This document shows, piece by piece, positions 1 through 9,669 of a stretch of 13,527 nt of DNA; the first letter of the stretch is position 1; each line of letters starts with the position of its first letter. Origin of the DNA: Clostridia bacterium (GTDB lineage: Bacteria > Bacillota > Clostridia > Oscillospirales > CAG-272). The translations under genes were made by a program, and so were the position numbers. The notes under the pieces were generated by a model that did not search any database, was not told the origin of the DNA, and saw only the letters and a program-made list of their open reading frames with translations. The stretch is taken from contig JAGBTR010000128.1 in NCBI GenBank assembly GCA_017631215.1, positions 1-13,527 of the forward strand. The letters are read 5' to 3'.

Positions 1-855
1 CTGGTCTGTCGCGATGCGATGCTGTCGGTGCTGTCGGTGCTGGCTATGCCGGGTGCAGGCGTGCTCGCCCACGCGACGATGAAAAACAGCGGCCGCGTTG
101 CTTGCGTGAGCCTTTGCTCGCTGATGCTGGCCTTCTGCGGCGTCTTCGGGCTGGCCCTGCTTTGGTATCACCGCTACGGCGCGATCTCGATCGAGAACAT
201 CCGCGAGACCTTCACGGCGGTGCGCGATCAGCTCATCGCAACGATGGAGCAGACCGAATATATGGAGGTGCTTGAGCAATGGCTCGAGACGGTCAACGCC
301 CGCGTTCCCAACCAGCTTTTGGGCAACCAGCTGACCCCCGACGTCTACATTCATACGTGCGTGAATATGGCGTTCAGCCTTTTGCCCGCGATGGCGGTTC
401 TTTGTGTCAACCTTTTGTCGTTTGCCGCACAGACGGCTTGCACGAACGCCTTCGTCGGCACGGGCTTTGCTATGATGGCGACGCGCAGTGCGCGGCTGTT
501 TATCCTCAGCGTGCCCTCGGCCATTATTTTCCTCATCGCGGGAGCGGGAAGTCTGCTCTCCGCCTCGCCGCTGATGCTCAATCTGACGGTCATTCTGCTG
601 CCTGCGATGTGTATCGTCGGCGTGTATAAGCTGATCGCCGACTTCAAAACGCGCTTCTCTCCGCTGACGCTCATCCTCATCATCGCGGCGGTGCTGTTTG
701 CCCCCAGATTGCTCCTGTTCGGTGTGGCGGTCTCGGGTGCGGTCACCACACTCATCCGCCCGCTCATCGCCAAAATGGTGATCGAAAAGGCGCGCGAGCA
801 TATGCACGGAGACGACAACGACTCTCAAGACGGCAACGACCGTCACGACCAATAA
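1..855 (+). CDS. YybS-like (DUF2232) multi-spanning membrane protein, 5' end outside window
   Basis: The frame is open from base 1, so the true start lies upstream; an internal ATG at 19 is not convincing as a start. The visible 284 residues hold several hydrophobic stretches, roughly at codons 35-55, 117-145, 165-185, 190-214 and 222-255. A soluble, helix-rich segment lies at about 58-110 and a charged Asp/His-rich tail ends the protein. This suits an integral membrane protein of the DUF2232/YybS family, which is usually about 300 residues, so only a few dozen residues are probably missing. The assignment rests mainly on context: yybS directly precedes gdpP, rplI and the replicative helicase gene in Bacillus. 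The next gene starts 30 bp downstream, so the two are probably co-transcribed. The molecular function of the family is not established. Another polytopic membrane protein family is possible. Confidence 0.62.
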   Translation: MVCRDAMLSVLSVLAMPGAGVLAHATMKNSGRVACVSLCSLMLAFCGVFGLALLWYHRYGAISIENIRETFTAVRDQLIATMEQTEYMEVLEQWLETVNARVPNQLLGNQLTPDVYIHTCVNMAFSLLPAMAVLCVNLLSFAAQTACTNAFVGTGFAMMATRSARLFILSVPSAIIFLIAGAGSLLSASPLMLNLTVILLPAMCIVGVYKLIADFKTRFSPLTLILIIAAVLFAPRLLLFGVAVSGAVTTLIRPLIAKMVIEKAREHMHGDDNDSQDGNDRHDQ

Positions 856-885
856 ACCATTCCAAAAGCAAAGGAGGAACGGTCT

Positions 886-3009
886 ATGCAAAACAAACAA
901 ACCACCTTCCACCGCCCGCAGGCTGACGCCAGATTGCCCTTTACGCTGGCCTTCATCATCGGCTCGGTCGCGCTGGCGACACTGGCGGTGCTATGCTATC
1001 TTGCCGACCCCGAGGGCGAGGTCGCGTTGTACGCCACGCTGCTGTTTGCCTTCTATTTTGCGCTGTGCGGCGCGATGCTGCTCGCCTATCTGGCGCGTCA
1101 CCGCCGTCTGCATCAGCTGCAGAGCGAGGCAGACGAGCTCAACGCCGACATCTACGACGTTTTCAAGTACGTCGTCGACCTTCCCTACGCCGTCGCGGAC
1201 AGCCGCGGCAACGTCAAGGTCATCAACCACGCACTGCAGCAGCTGCTCGGTCAGAAATCGCCGCTGTGCAATATGTCGCTGTCGAGCTTTTGCTCCATCT
1301 CGATGCAGGACATCATCCGTAGCACGAATGAGCCGTACGAGGTGCGGCACGCACGCGCACTCGACGAGCGCGGCGAGGTCGTTCCGGGTGCGCACGGCTT
1401 CCACATCCGCATCGGCGATCGCCGCTACGAGCTGTTTGCGCATCCCATTCGCCTGCGCGGACACGACTATTATCTGATCACCTTCCACGACGTATCCGAC
1501 TACCTCGAGCTGCGTGAAAAGATGGAGCGCGAGAATCCCATCGTCGCTTATATTATGCTGGACAACCTGCAGGAGCTGGCACAGTACGTGCGCGTCAGCT
1601 ACCGCTCGGCCGCCAACGAGATCGAAACGCTGCTCAAGGAGTGGGCGGGCGAGATGGGCGGTCTGCTCCGCGAGTACGACCGCGACAAATTCCTGCTCAT
1701 CCTCTCGGCCGAGGCTCTGCACCGCTGTGAGGAGGACAACTTCAGCATTATGAACCGCGTCCGATCGGTCAAGCTGGGCGACAACAGCTTCCCCGTCACC
1801 ATCTCGATGGGTATTGCCGCGGTGGGCGGCTCCTTCCGCGCCCGTGAGGCGGCGGCCAGCTCGGCACTTGACATCGCGCTTCAGCGCGGCGGCGACCAGG
1901 TCGCCATCAAGCGTGCCGACGGCATTTCGTTCTTCGGCGGTCGCGTTAAGACGCTGCAAAGCAACACCTCCATCATCTCGCGCGTCAACTCCAACCAGCT
2001 GTGCGCGCTGATGGCACAGGCGGGCAACATCATCATTATGGGACACCGCAACCCCGACTTCGACGCCATTGGTGCCTGCGTCGGCGCGGCGCGTCTGGCG
2101 ATGTGTGCCACGGCAAGCAAGAAAACGCCCATCCACATCGTGATGAACCGCGAGTGCGAGGATTTCCGCATCTGCGCCGAATATCTGACGACCAACCCCG
2201 TCTATGAGGAGATGTTCGTCGACGCGCAAAACGCGCAGGATCTGGTGCGCTCGGATTCGCTTCTCATCATCGTCGATGCCAACAACGTCAAGATCGTCGA
2301 GGCTCCCGACGTCGTTTCGGGCGTGGCCAACATTGCCATCATCGATCACCACCGTCAATACGAGGTGTTCGACTTCGCCCCCGTGCTCAGCTACATCCAC
2401 CCGACCGCGTCCTCGGCCAGCGAGCTCATCTCCGAGATGCTCGAGCAGAGCCCCTACGCCGACGAGCTCCGCAAGGAGGAGGCCTCGTTGCTTCTGGCGG
2501 GTATTATGCTTGACACCAAGAACTTCACCCACTCGACGGGTGCGCAGACGTTCAGCGCGGTGCATTATCTTTACGCCAACGGCGCGCACACCAACGTATC
2601 GCGTCTGCTCTTCCACGAAACGTCGGAGGAGCTGACCGTAGCCAGTGATTTCGGTCGCAACACACAGCTCTACCGCGACCGCATCGCCTTCACCTGGCTC
2701 AGCCCCAATCAGGAGTATCCCGAGGCGGTCAACATCCGCGTGGCGGCGGCCAAGGCTGCCGACCGTCTGCTGACCGTGCGCGGTATCGACGCTTCCTTTG
2801 CCGTGGTCAAGACGGGCAACACCGTCAGCATCTCGGCGCGCTCGGGTGACGCCATCAACGTCCAGATCATTATGGAAAAGCTGGGCGGCGGCGGTCACTT
2901 CGATATGGCAGGTGCCCAGCTCAAGGGCACGTCGCTCAAATATGCCGTGTCTCTGCTCAAGGATGCCGTGGACGATTATCTCGATCACGACCTGGCAGAC
3001 GGCAATTAA
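886..3009 (+). CDS. gdpP: Cyclic-di-AMP phosphodiesterase GdpP (DHH/DHHA1 family)
   Basis: Membrane-bound enzyme that hydrolyses cyclic-di-AMP to pApA, affecting osmolyte transport and wall homeostasis. The protein has 707 residues; known GdpP proteins are about 650-680. Two transmembrane helices lie at about 19-39 and 46-69, followed by a PAS-like region at about 90-200. A degenerate GGDEF-like domain spans about 215-345; the GGDEF site is replaced by EYDRDKF at 263-269, as expected for a non-cyclase. The catalytic DHH domain shows H387, D391 and D393 (GHRNPDFDAIG), D464 (VDANN), D487-H488-H489 and D543 (MLDTKNF). The DHHA1 domain has GGGGH at 667-671. All metal ligands are present, so the enzyme should be active. 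The start is set by AAGGAGG at 871-877, 8 nt before the ATG. It sits in the conserved yybS-gdpP-rplI-dnaB order. Confidence 0.95.
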   Translation: MQNKQTTFHRPQADARLPFTLAFIIGSVALATLAVLCYLADPEGEVALYATLLFAFYFALCGAMLLAYLARHRRLHQLQSEADELNADIYDVFKYVVDLPYAVADSRGNVKVINHALQQLLGQKSPLCNMSLSSFCSISMQDIIRSTNEPYEVRHARALDERGEVVPGAHGFHIRIGDRRYELFAHPIRLRGHDYYLITFHDVSDYLELREKMERENPIVAYIMLDNLQELAQYVRVSYRSAANEIETLLKEWAGEMGGLLREYDRDKFLLILSAEALHRCEEDNFSIMNRVRSVKLGDNSFPVTISMGIAAVGGSFRAREAAASSALDIALQRGGDQVAIKRADGISFFGGRVKTLQSNTSIISRVNSNQLCALMAQAGNIIIMGHRNPDFDAIGACVGAARLAMCATASKKTPIHIVMNRECEDFRICAEYLTTNPVYEEMFVDAQNAQDLVRSDSLLIIVDANNVKIVEAPDVVSGVANIAIIDHHRQYEVFDFAPVLSYIHPTASSASELISEMLEQSPYADELRKEEASLLLAGIMLDTKNFTHSTGAQTFSAVHYLYANGAHTNVSRLLFHETSEELTVASDFGRNTQLYRDRIAFTWLSPNQEYPEAVNIRVAAAKAADRLLTVRGIDASFAVVKTGNTVSISARSGDAINVQIIMEKLGGGGHFDMAGAQLKGTSLKYAVSLLKDAVDDYLDHDLADGN

Positions 3010-3045
3010 ACATCACCAATTCTATCCAAAAGGAGTATTCTCATC

Positions 3046-3495
3046 ATGAAGGTTATTTTACTGCAAGACGTCAAATCGCAAGGCAAGAAGGATCAGATCA
3101 TCAACGTATCCGACGGCTACGCCACGAATTTCCTTTTCCCCAAGGGACTGGCTAAGCCTGCCGACGCGCAGAGTCTGAACGACATCAAGAACAAAAAGGC
3201 TGCCGAGGAGCATCGCATCGCCGTAGAGCGTGCCGAGGCCAAGGCGACGGCCGAGAAGCTGGAGAGCATTATGCTCAAGATCCCCGCATCCTCGGGTGCG
3301 GACGGCAAGCTGTACGGCTCGATCACGTCCAAGGACATTGTGGAGGCGCTCGCCGCGCAGGCAGGCATCACCATCGACAAGAGAAAGATCCTCTCGGACG
3401 ATCCCATTCGCACCTACGGCGCTTACACCCGCGAGGTCAAGCTGTTCCAGGATGTGGTGGGTAAGATCCATCTGACGGTGTGCGAGAAGAAGTGA
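3046..3495 (+). CDS. rplI: Large ribosomal subunit protein bL9
   Basis: Ribosomal protein bL9 binds 23S rRNA near the base of the L1 stalk and projects from the ribosome on a long helix. The 149-residue length is normal for the family. The N-terminal domain is easily recognised: MKVILLQDVK followed by GKKDQIINVSDGYATNFLFPKGLA, matching the family's rRNA-binding signature. A charged helix rich in Ala, Glu and Lys spans about 45-75, and the C-terminal domain begins near the GADGKLYGSIT segment at about 84-94. The start is supported by AAAAGGAG at 3027-3034, 11 nt before the ATG. The gene lies 36 bp after gdpP, with no terminator between them, and upstream of dnaB, as in many Bacillota. Confidence 0.97.
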   Translation: MKVILLQDVKSQGKKDQIINVSDGYATNFLFPKGLAKPADAQSLNDIKNKKAAEEHRIAVERAEAKATAEKLESIMLKIPASSGADGKLYGSITSKDIVEALAAQAGITIDKRKILSDDPIRTYGAYTREVKLFQDVVGKIHLTVCEKK

Positions 3496-3664
3496 GGGAG
3501 CAGGGGTTAGCTTTTCATTAAGCAACTACTCCTCTTTACGCTCACACTGCGCCCTTCGAACGCGCCAAGAAGTGACAAAACGACCAACCCCGAACGCCGA
3601 TTTCGGCAACGCCGGAATGGAGTGTGAGGGCAAAAAGAACGAAAACAAAAGGATTTTTACTGCC
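3496..3664 (+). other. Intergenic leader between rplI and dnaB with weak secondary structure
   Basis: This 169-bp gap is the longest inside the housekeeping cluster. It contains an imperfect hairpin just after the rplI stop (3506-3513 with 3520-3526, one bulged A, loop TTCATT) that lacks a U-run. It also has an 8-bp inverted repeat, CTCACACT at 3541-3548 with AGTGTGAG at 3621-3628, enclosing a small perfect stem GCCGA/TCGGC (3596-3607). I see no convincing -35/-10 pair. The dnaB ribosome binding site AAAAGGA is at 3647-3653. The stems could form an attenuator or a processing site, but they are modest enough to be chance. Confidence 0.3.
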
Positions 3665-5040
3665 ATGGATGAAAACCTTTTCGACCGAAAGCTTCCCTTC
3701 TCGCTGATCGCAGAGCAATCGCTGCTCGGTTCCATCCTCATCGACCCCGAATGCCTCAACGAGCTGGCTGAGCTGGTCTCCCCGATGATTTCTATATCAC
3801 CGAGCACAAGCAGATCTATATGGCGATGCGCGAGCTCTACATCGCCAGCCACGCCATCGACGTTGTCACGCTGATCGACGCATTGGTTCGCGCAGGCGTG
3901 TACGACAAGAGCAACAGCGAGCAATATATCCGCACCATTGCCGAGGTCGTTCCCGGCTCGCAGAATTGCCGCGACTATGCCAAGATCGTGCGCGACAAGA
4001 GCCTGCTCCGCTCGCTCATCGACATCTGCGAGGACGTATCGAACGAGGCCTACTCCGAGCAGGAGGAGGTCGGTCGCATCATCGAGCAGGCAGAGGGCAA
4101 GATCTTTGACCTCGCCCAGGGACGCGACACCAAAAGCTTCCGCCACATCCGCGACGTACTGGTCGACGTGTACGCGCATCTGCATCTGCTCGCCACCGAC
4201 AAGGCCGCCGCGCAGGGTACGCCCACTGGCTTCTCGGGTCTTGACCGCGTGCTGGCAGGTATGGGCAAGAGCGATATGATCATCGTCGGCGCCCGCCCCG
4301 GTATGGGTAAGACGTCGTTTGCACTCAACATTGCCACCAACGTCGCACAGTCGACCAAAAAGACCGTCTGCATCTTCTCGCTCGAGATGTCGGCCGAGCA
4401 GCTCGTCAACCGTATGCTCGCCAGCGAAGCGATGGTCGACAGCTATTCCCTGCGCAAGGGCGAGCTGACGCAGGAGCAGTGGGATCAGCTGGCGCAGGCC
4501 AGCGCCCATCTGTCCGGCTGTGACATTCTCATCGACGACACCCCCGGCATCACCGTCTCGGGTATGAAGGGTAAGCTGCGCCGCGTGGCGGGCAACCTCG
4601 GGCTTGTCGTCATCGACTATCTGGGTCTGATGACCTCGGACAAAAAGATCGACAACCGCGCCAACGAGATCGGCGATATCTCGCGTAACATCAAGGTGAT
4701 GGCCAAGGAGCTTGGCGTGCCGATCATCTGCTGTGCACAGCTCAACCGTGGCTCGGCCGACCGCTCCGACAAGCGCCCCACGCTGACTGACCTGCGTGAC
4801 TCGGGCTCGATCGAGCAGGATGCCGACTGCGTCATCTTCCTCTATCGCGACGAATACTACAAGGCACCTCCCGGAACGGAGGGGGCGGCCGAGCCGTCCG
4901 ATGCCGACGGTAGCATCGCCGAGATCATCATCGCCAAAAACCGTCACGGCGCGCTCGAGACGGTCAAGGTCGGTTGGATCCCCAAATATACCAAATTCCG
5001 CTCCATCGCGGAGGGTAACTCCGTCCCCGAAGCACAATGA
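3665..5040 (+). CDS. dnaB: Replicative DNA helicase DnaB, reading frame broken by an apparent 1-nt deletion near codon 40
   Basis: Hexameric replicative helicase that unwinds DNA at the fork and recruits primase. Translation from ATG 3665 (AAAAGGA at 3647-3653) gives the normal N-terminus ending ...ECLNELAELVS, then drifts into nonsense. The family sequence resumes one frame over as DDFYITEHKQIYMAMRELY from about 3784. Adding one base near 3780-3784 restores a 458-residue protein, the normal DnaB length. In corrected numbering the ATPase core has Walker A GARPGMGKT (209-217), SLEMS with E241, and Walker B IDYLGLM with D318; DADCVIFLYRDEYY and AKNRHG follow. The C-terminal RecA-like part is intact. 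Without the extra base only a 406-residue product from ATG 3820 could be made, lacking the start of the primase-interacting N-domain. The stop overlaps the tilS start (ATGA). Because DnaB is essential, a sequence error is the likeliest cause. Confidence 0.93.
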
Positions 5041-6470
5041 ACGACGGTGTGAAGACCATCCATCTCCCCTCGCCCGCCGCGATGTGTGGCTACGGCGAGG
5101 ACACGCCCGTGCTGCTCGCCTTGTCGGGCGGTGCGGACTCGCGTCTTTTGCTCCACCTGCTCCGTAAGATGGGTACGCCGCTTTACGCGCTGCACGTGCA
5201 TCACGGCATTCGCGGTGCGGAGGCGGATCGCGACGAGGCGTTTTGCCGCGACCTGTGCGCGCGCTACGGCGTGCCGCTGACCGTCTGTCACGTGGACGCG
5301 CCCCGCGCGTCGCGCGAGAGCGGTGAGTCGCTGGAGGAGGCCGCACGGCGCTTGCGCTACGATTGCCTTGCCTCACTGATGCGCGAGCGTGCCATTCCTC
5401 TGCTTGTGACCGCTCACCACGCCGACGACAACCTCGAAACGGTGCTGCTTCGGCTGTGCCGCGGCACGGGTCTGCGCGGGCTGGGCGGCATCGCGCCCGT
5501 GCGCCCCTTTGATGCGGCGGCGTGCGACGCGCAAACTATGCCCCCCGTGGTCGTCCGTCCTCTGCTGAGCTACACAAAGCAGGACATTCTGGACGCGTGC
5601 GACTCGCTCGCGCTGGACTTTGTCACCGATTCGACCAACGCCGACACGTCTTGTGACCGCAACCGTGTACGCGCTGAGGTCACCCCCGTCTTGCGGTGCA
5701 TCACCGATCATCCCGAGCGTCAAGTGCTTCGCGCCTGCGAGGCTCTGCGCGAGGACGAGGCGTATCTGATGAGCGAGGCGTCGGCGCTGCTGAAGGAGGC
5801 CGCGTGCGGCGACGCACTGTCGCGTGAGGTGCTCGCGTCGGCGCATCCGTCGCTATCCAAGCGCGCGCTGCGGCTTTGGCTCGAGGAGCGGACGGGTGAG
5901 CTGCCCGATGCACAGTGCGTCACGTCGGTGCTCTCTCTTTGCAACAAGGGCGGCACCTCGCACACGCTGGACGTGGGAGGCGGATATCGCGTCTCGGCTG
6001 ACCGCCGACATCTGTTCGTCCATACGAGCGAACGGGCGGCGACGACCGCGCCGCGCTATGCCGTCGAGCTGACCGAGGGTGAGCTGACGCAGGACGGTAT
6101 GACCGTGCGGCTGGTTGCACTCGACAAAACGGATGCTCACGCGACCGTCACGCCAAATTCAACCAACGACGAAAATGTTTACAATCCATTCATACGCGAT
6201 ACCCTAACATTTGATACAATACTTCCGTACCGCGGCGAGCCGCTTCTTGTGCGCTCGCGCGAGGCGGGAGACACCATATATCTGCGCGGCAAGCATCGCA
6301 AGCTGCGCAAGCTGCAAAACGAGGCAGGTATTCCCCCTGCCTGGCGCGACCGCCTGCCGGTGCTCTGCGACAGCGAGGGCATTCTCTGGACGCCCGTGAT
6401 CGGTCTGCGCGGCGGTGTCGACACCGCACCCCCCCACCGTTTAACCGTCACGCTTGATTGGCAAGTGTAA
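5037..6470 (+). CDS. tilS: tRNA(Ile)-lysidine synthetase TilS
   Basis: ATP-dependent ligase that converts C34 of the CAU-anticodon tRNA-Ile to lysidine so that it reads AUA. The 477-residue protein is typical in size. The PP-loop ATP-binding motif SGGADS is at 30-35, followed by the ALHVHHGIRG segment. HHADDN at 127-132 and DSTNADTSCDRNRVR from residue 198 are both characteristic of TilS. The C-terminal substrate-binding domain includes SREAGDTIYLRGKHRKLRK and a family-like IPPAWRDRLPVL segment. The ATG overlaps the dnaB stop by four bases (ATGA), implying translational coupling. An AT-rich patch at about 6151-6228, with rare-looking ATA, CTA and ACA codons, sits just before the C-terminal domain. 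Pairing of dnaB with tilS, hpt and ftsH downstream fits known Bacillota gene order. Confidence 0.93.
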   Translation: MNDGVKTIHLPSPAAMCGYGEDTPVLLALSGGADSRLLLHLLRKMGTPLYALHVHHGIRGAEADRDEAFCRDLCARYGVPLTVCHVDAPRASRESGESLEEAARRLRYDCLASLMRERAIPLLVTAHHADDNLETVLLRLCRGTGLRGLGGIAPVRPFDAAACDAQTMPPVVVRPLLSYTKQDILDACDSLALDFVTDSTNADTSCDRNRVRAEVTPVLRCITDHPERQVLRACEALREDEAYLMSEASALLKEAACGDALSREVLASAHPSLSKRALRLWLEERTGELPDAQCVTSVLSLCNKGGTSHTLDVGGGYRVSADRRHLFVHTSERAATTAPRYAVELTEGELTQDGMTVRLVALDKTDAHATVTPNSTNDENVYNPFIRDTLTFDTILPYRGEPLLVRSREAGDTIYLRGKHRKLRKLQNEAGIPPAWRDRLPVLCDSEGILWTPVIGLRGGVDTAPPHRLTVTLDWQV

Positions 6471-6476
6471 TTTTTT
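6450..6476 (+). terminator. Weak intrinsic terminator or attenuator across the tilS stop codon
   Basis: The arms ACGCTTG (6450-6456) and CAAGTGT (6462-6468) can form seven pairs, one of them G-U, around the loop ATTGG. Two A residues and a run of six T (6471-6476) follow. The stem includes the end of the tilS coding sequence and abuts its TAA stop, so ribosomes finishing tilS would disrupt it. The stem is short and partly AU, so at most partial termination before hpt and ftsH is expected. Confidence 0.35.
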
Positions 6477-6498
6477 CATAAGAAATGGCAAACTGACT

Positions 6499-7080
6499 AT
6501 GATTGATCCCGTACAAGACATTGCAAGCATTCTGCTCTCCCCCGAGCAGATCAAGGAAACCGTTGCGCGCGTCGCCGCGCAGATCAACCGCGATTACACC
6601 CCCGCGGACGGACAGCCGAGAAAAAGAAAGCTGATCGTCGTCGCCGTGATGAAGGGCTCGGTCTTTTTCTACGTCGACCTTGTGCGCGCCATCACGGTGC
6701 CCGTTGAGCTCGACTTCGTCAAGGTGTCCTCCTACTATGCAGGCACCTCCTCGTCGGGTCAGCTCAAGATCCATCTGGATCTCAAGAGAGACGACTACGA
6801 GAACATCGACATCCTGCTTGTCGAGGACATCGTCGACAGCGGTCGCACGCTCAAGTCGCTGACCGAAAACCTGCGCGGTCGCGGTGCCGCCAGCGTCCGT
6901 ACCGTCACCTTGCTTGATAAGCCCTCGCGCCGCGAGGTCGACTTCAAGGCGGATTACATAGGCAAGGAGGTCCCCGACGAGTTCGTCGTCGGCTACGGTC
7001 TCGACTATGACGAGCGCTACCGCGATCTTCCCTACGTCGGCATTCTGCATCCTCGCGTATACACCAAGAGCGAAGGCTGA
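6499..7080 (+). CDS. hpt: Hypoxanthine (guanine) phosphoribosyltransferase
   Basis: Purine-salvage enzyme that joins hypoxanthine or guanine to PRPP to give IMP or GMP. From ATG 6499 the protein has 193 residues, close to the roughly 180 of Bacillus Hpt. Family landmarks are VVAVMKGSVFFYVDL, the VSSYYAGTSSSG flexible-loop region, the PRPP-binding motif LLVEDIVDSGRTL, TLLDKPSRR, and the C-terminal VVGYGLDYDERYRDLPYVG. An in-frame TTG at 6454 would add 15 residues (IGKCNFFIRNGKLT and so on) unlike the family, and it overlaps tilS, so I prefer ATG 6499. Neither start has a good Shine-Dalgarno sequence, unlike the neighbours; translation may depend on coupling to tilS, whose stop is 28 nt upstream. 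The tilS-hpt-ftsH order is conserved in Bacillota. Confidence 0.93.
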   Translation: MIDPVQDIASILLSPEQIKETVARVAAQINRDYTPADGQPRKRKLIVVAVMKGSVFFYVDLVRAITVPVELDFVKVSSYYAGTSSSGQLKIHLDLKRDDYENIDILLVEDIVDSGRTLKSLTENLRGRGAASVRTVTLLDKPSRREVDFKADYIGKEVPDEFVVGYGLDYDERYRDLPYVGILHPRVYTKSEG

Positions 7081-7112
7081 CCTGACAATTACCATTATTT
7101 CGGAGGAACTCA

Positions 7113-9191
<2,079 letters not shown>

Positions 9192-9210
9192 GCACGTTAA
9201 CCAAAAGAAA

Positions 9211-9250
9211 AAATTTCCGCTGTGGCAATCGCGCCACGGCGGATTTTTTT
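9211..9250 (+). terminator. Rho-independent terminator after ftsH
   Basis: The arms CCGCTGTGGC (9217-9226) and GCCACGGCGG (9233-9242) form ten pairs with a single T-G wobble around the loop AATCGC. A run of seven T (9244-9250) follows. The A-rich upstream flank (9207-9213) could allow some function on the opposite strand. It separates the housekeeping cluster from the DUF378 gene. Confidence 0.9.
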
Positions 9251-9290
9251 GCGTATCGATCGACCGCGCGCGGCACATACTGTCCATAAC

Positions 9291-9310
9291 GGCGTGTGTG
9301 CTCACGCGCC
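9291..9310 (+). other. Stem-loop upstream of the DUF378 gene
   Basis: The arms GGCGTGTG (9291-9298) and CACGCGCC (9303-9310) pair over eight positions with one T-G wobble, closed by the tetraloop TGCT. No U-run follows, so it does not look like a terminator. It lies 14 nt before the ribosome binding site and may be a 5'-leader structure. A 10-bp GC palindrome (CCGCGCGCGG, 9264-9273) lies just upstream. No clear promoter is visible between 9251 and 9333. Confidence 0.35.
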
Positions 9311-9333
9311 GAACCTTCAGAGAGAAAGGAAAT

Positions 9334-9555
9334 ATGGACATGATCATGGATCGTATCGCGCTGATCCTTACCATCATCGGCGCACTCAACTGGGGCAGCA
9401 TCGGTCTGTTTCAGTTCGACCTCGTGGCGTGGATCTGCGGCGGTCAATCGGCCATCGCCAGCCGCATCATCTACACCGTCATCGCACTGGCGGGCATTTG
9501 GTGCATTTCGCTTCTGTTCCGCGCGCGCGAGTCCTTCGACGAGGTTTCGGACTAA
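9334..9555 (+). CDS. Small DUF378 family membrane protein (YuzA-like)
   Basis: A 73-residue protein with two hydrophobic helices, at about 7-27 and 43-63. It carries the hallmark IIGALNWGSIGLFQFDLV segment of DUF378 proteins, then a short Gly-rich turn and a second helix ending in charged residues. The family is widespread in Bacillota and its function is unknown. The start is uncertain: ATG 9334 lies only 3 nt after AAAGGA (9325-9330), while the in-frame ATG at 9340 has the better 9-nt spacing and gives a 71-residue protein. The gene is bounded by terminators on both sides (9211-9250 and 9567-9598), so it looks monocistronic, although its promoter is not obvious. Confidence 0.85.
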   Translation: MDMIMDRIALILTIIGALNWGSIGLFQFDLVAWICGGQSAIASRIIYTVIALAGIWCISLLFRARESFDEVSD

Positions 9556-9566
9556 CGCGTCCTTTG

Positions 9567-9598
9567 GCGGGAAACCTTTCGGGGCTTCCCGCTTTTTT
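9567..9598 (+). terminator. Rho-independent terminator after the DUF378 gene
   Basis: The arms GCGGGAA (9567-9573) and TTCCCGC (9586-9592) pair perfectly and are followed by six T (9593-9598). The 12-nt loop may contain extra CC/GG pairing. It lies 11 bp after the DUF378 stop codon. Confidence 0.88.
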
Positions 9599-9612
9599 GC
9601 ACGCATCCCGCC

Positions 9613-9641
9613 TTGACATCACCGCCGTTTTGTGATATACT
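9613..9641 (+). promoter_or_regulatory. Sigma-A-type promoter with extended -10 for the SLOG/nitroreductase operon
   Basis: The -35 TTGACA (9613-9618) is a perfect consensus match. A 17-bp spacer separates it from the -10 TATACT (9636-9641). TG at 9633-9634 forms an extended -10 (TGATATACT). Transcription should begin near 9648, leaving a leader of about 20 nt with AAAAGGAGG at 9656-9664. It starts just after the preceding terminator, as expected for a new transcription unit. Confidence 0.88.
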
Positions 9642-9669
9642 GTTACCACTTCGAGAAAAGGAGGCACGT

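Noticed and set aside
991..2988. Very long minus-strand open frame opposite gdpP, and similar long antisense frames opposite dnaB and ftsH
   Set aside because: They are antisense shadows of GC-rich coding sequence: the plus-strand products are complete conserved proteins with ribosome binding sites, while the antisense translations show no family motifs and are biased to Arg, Val and Leu.
3572..3664. GTG or ATG starts further upstream in the dnaB frame (3572, 3617)
   Set aside because: No ribosome binding site precedes them, and the extra residues do not resemble DnaB; ATG 3665 follows AAAAGGA and gives the family-typical N-terminus.
3776..3790. Programmed ribosomal frameshifting in dnaB
   Set aside because: The sequence around CCCC is not an X-XXY-YYZ slippery heptamer, there is no evident stimulatory hairpin at the right spacing, and DnaB is not known to need frameshifting; a missing base is simpler.
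6178..6225. Internal promoter in tilS (TTTACA, TACAAT)
   Set aside because: The hexamers are not at workable spacing and sit inside conserved coding sequence, so AT-richness alone explains them.
6454..6498. TTG 6454 as the hpt start
   Set aside because: It overlaps tilS, lacks a ribosome binding site, and adds 15 residues not typical of Hpt; it merely extends the open frame.
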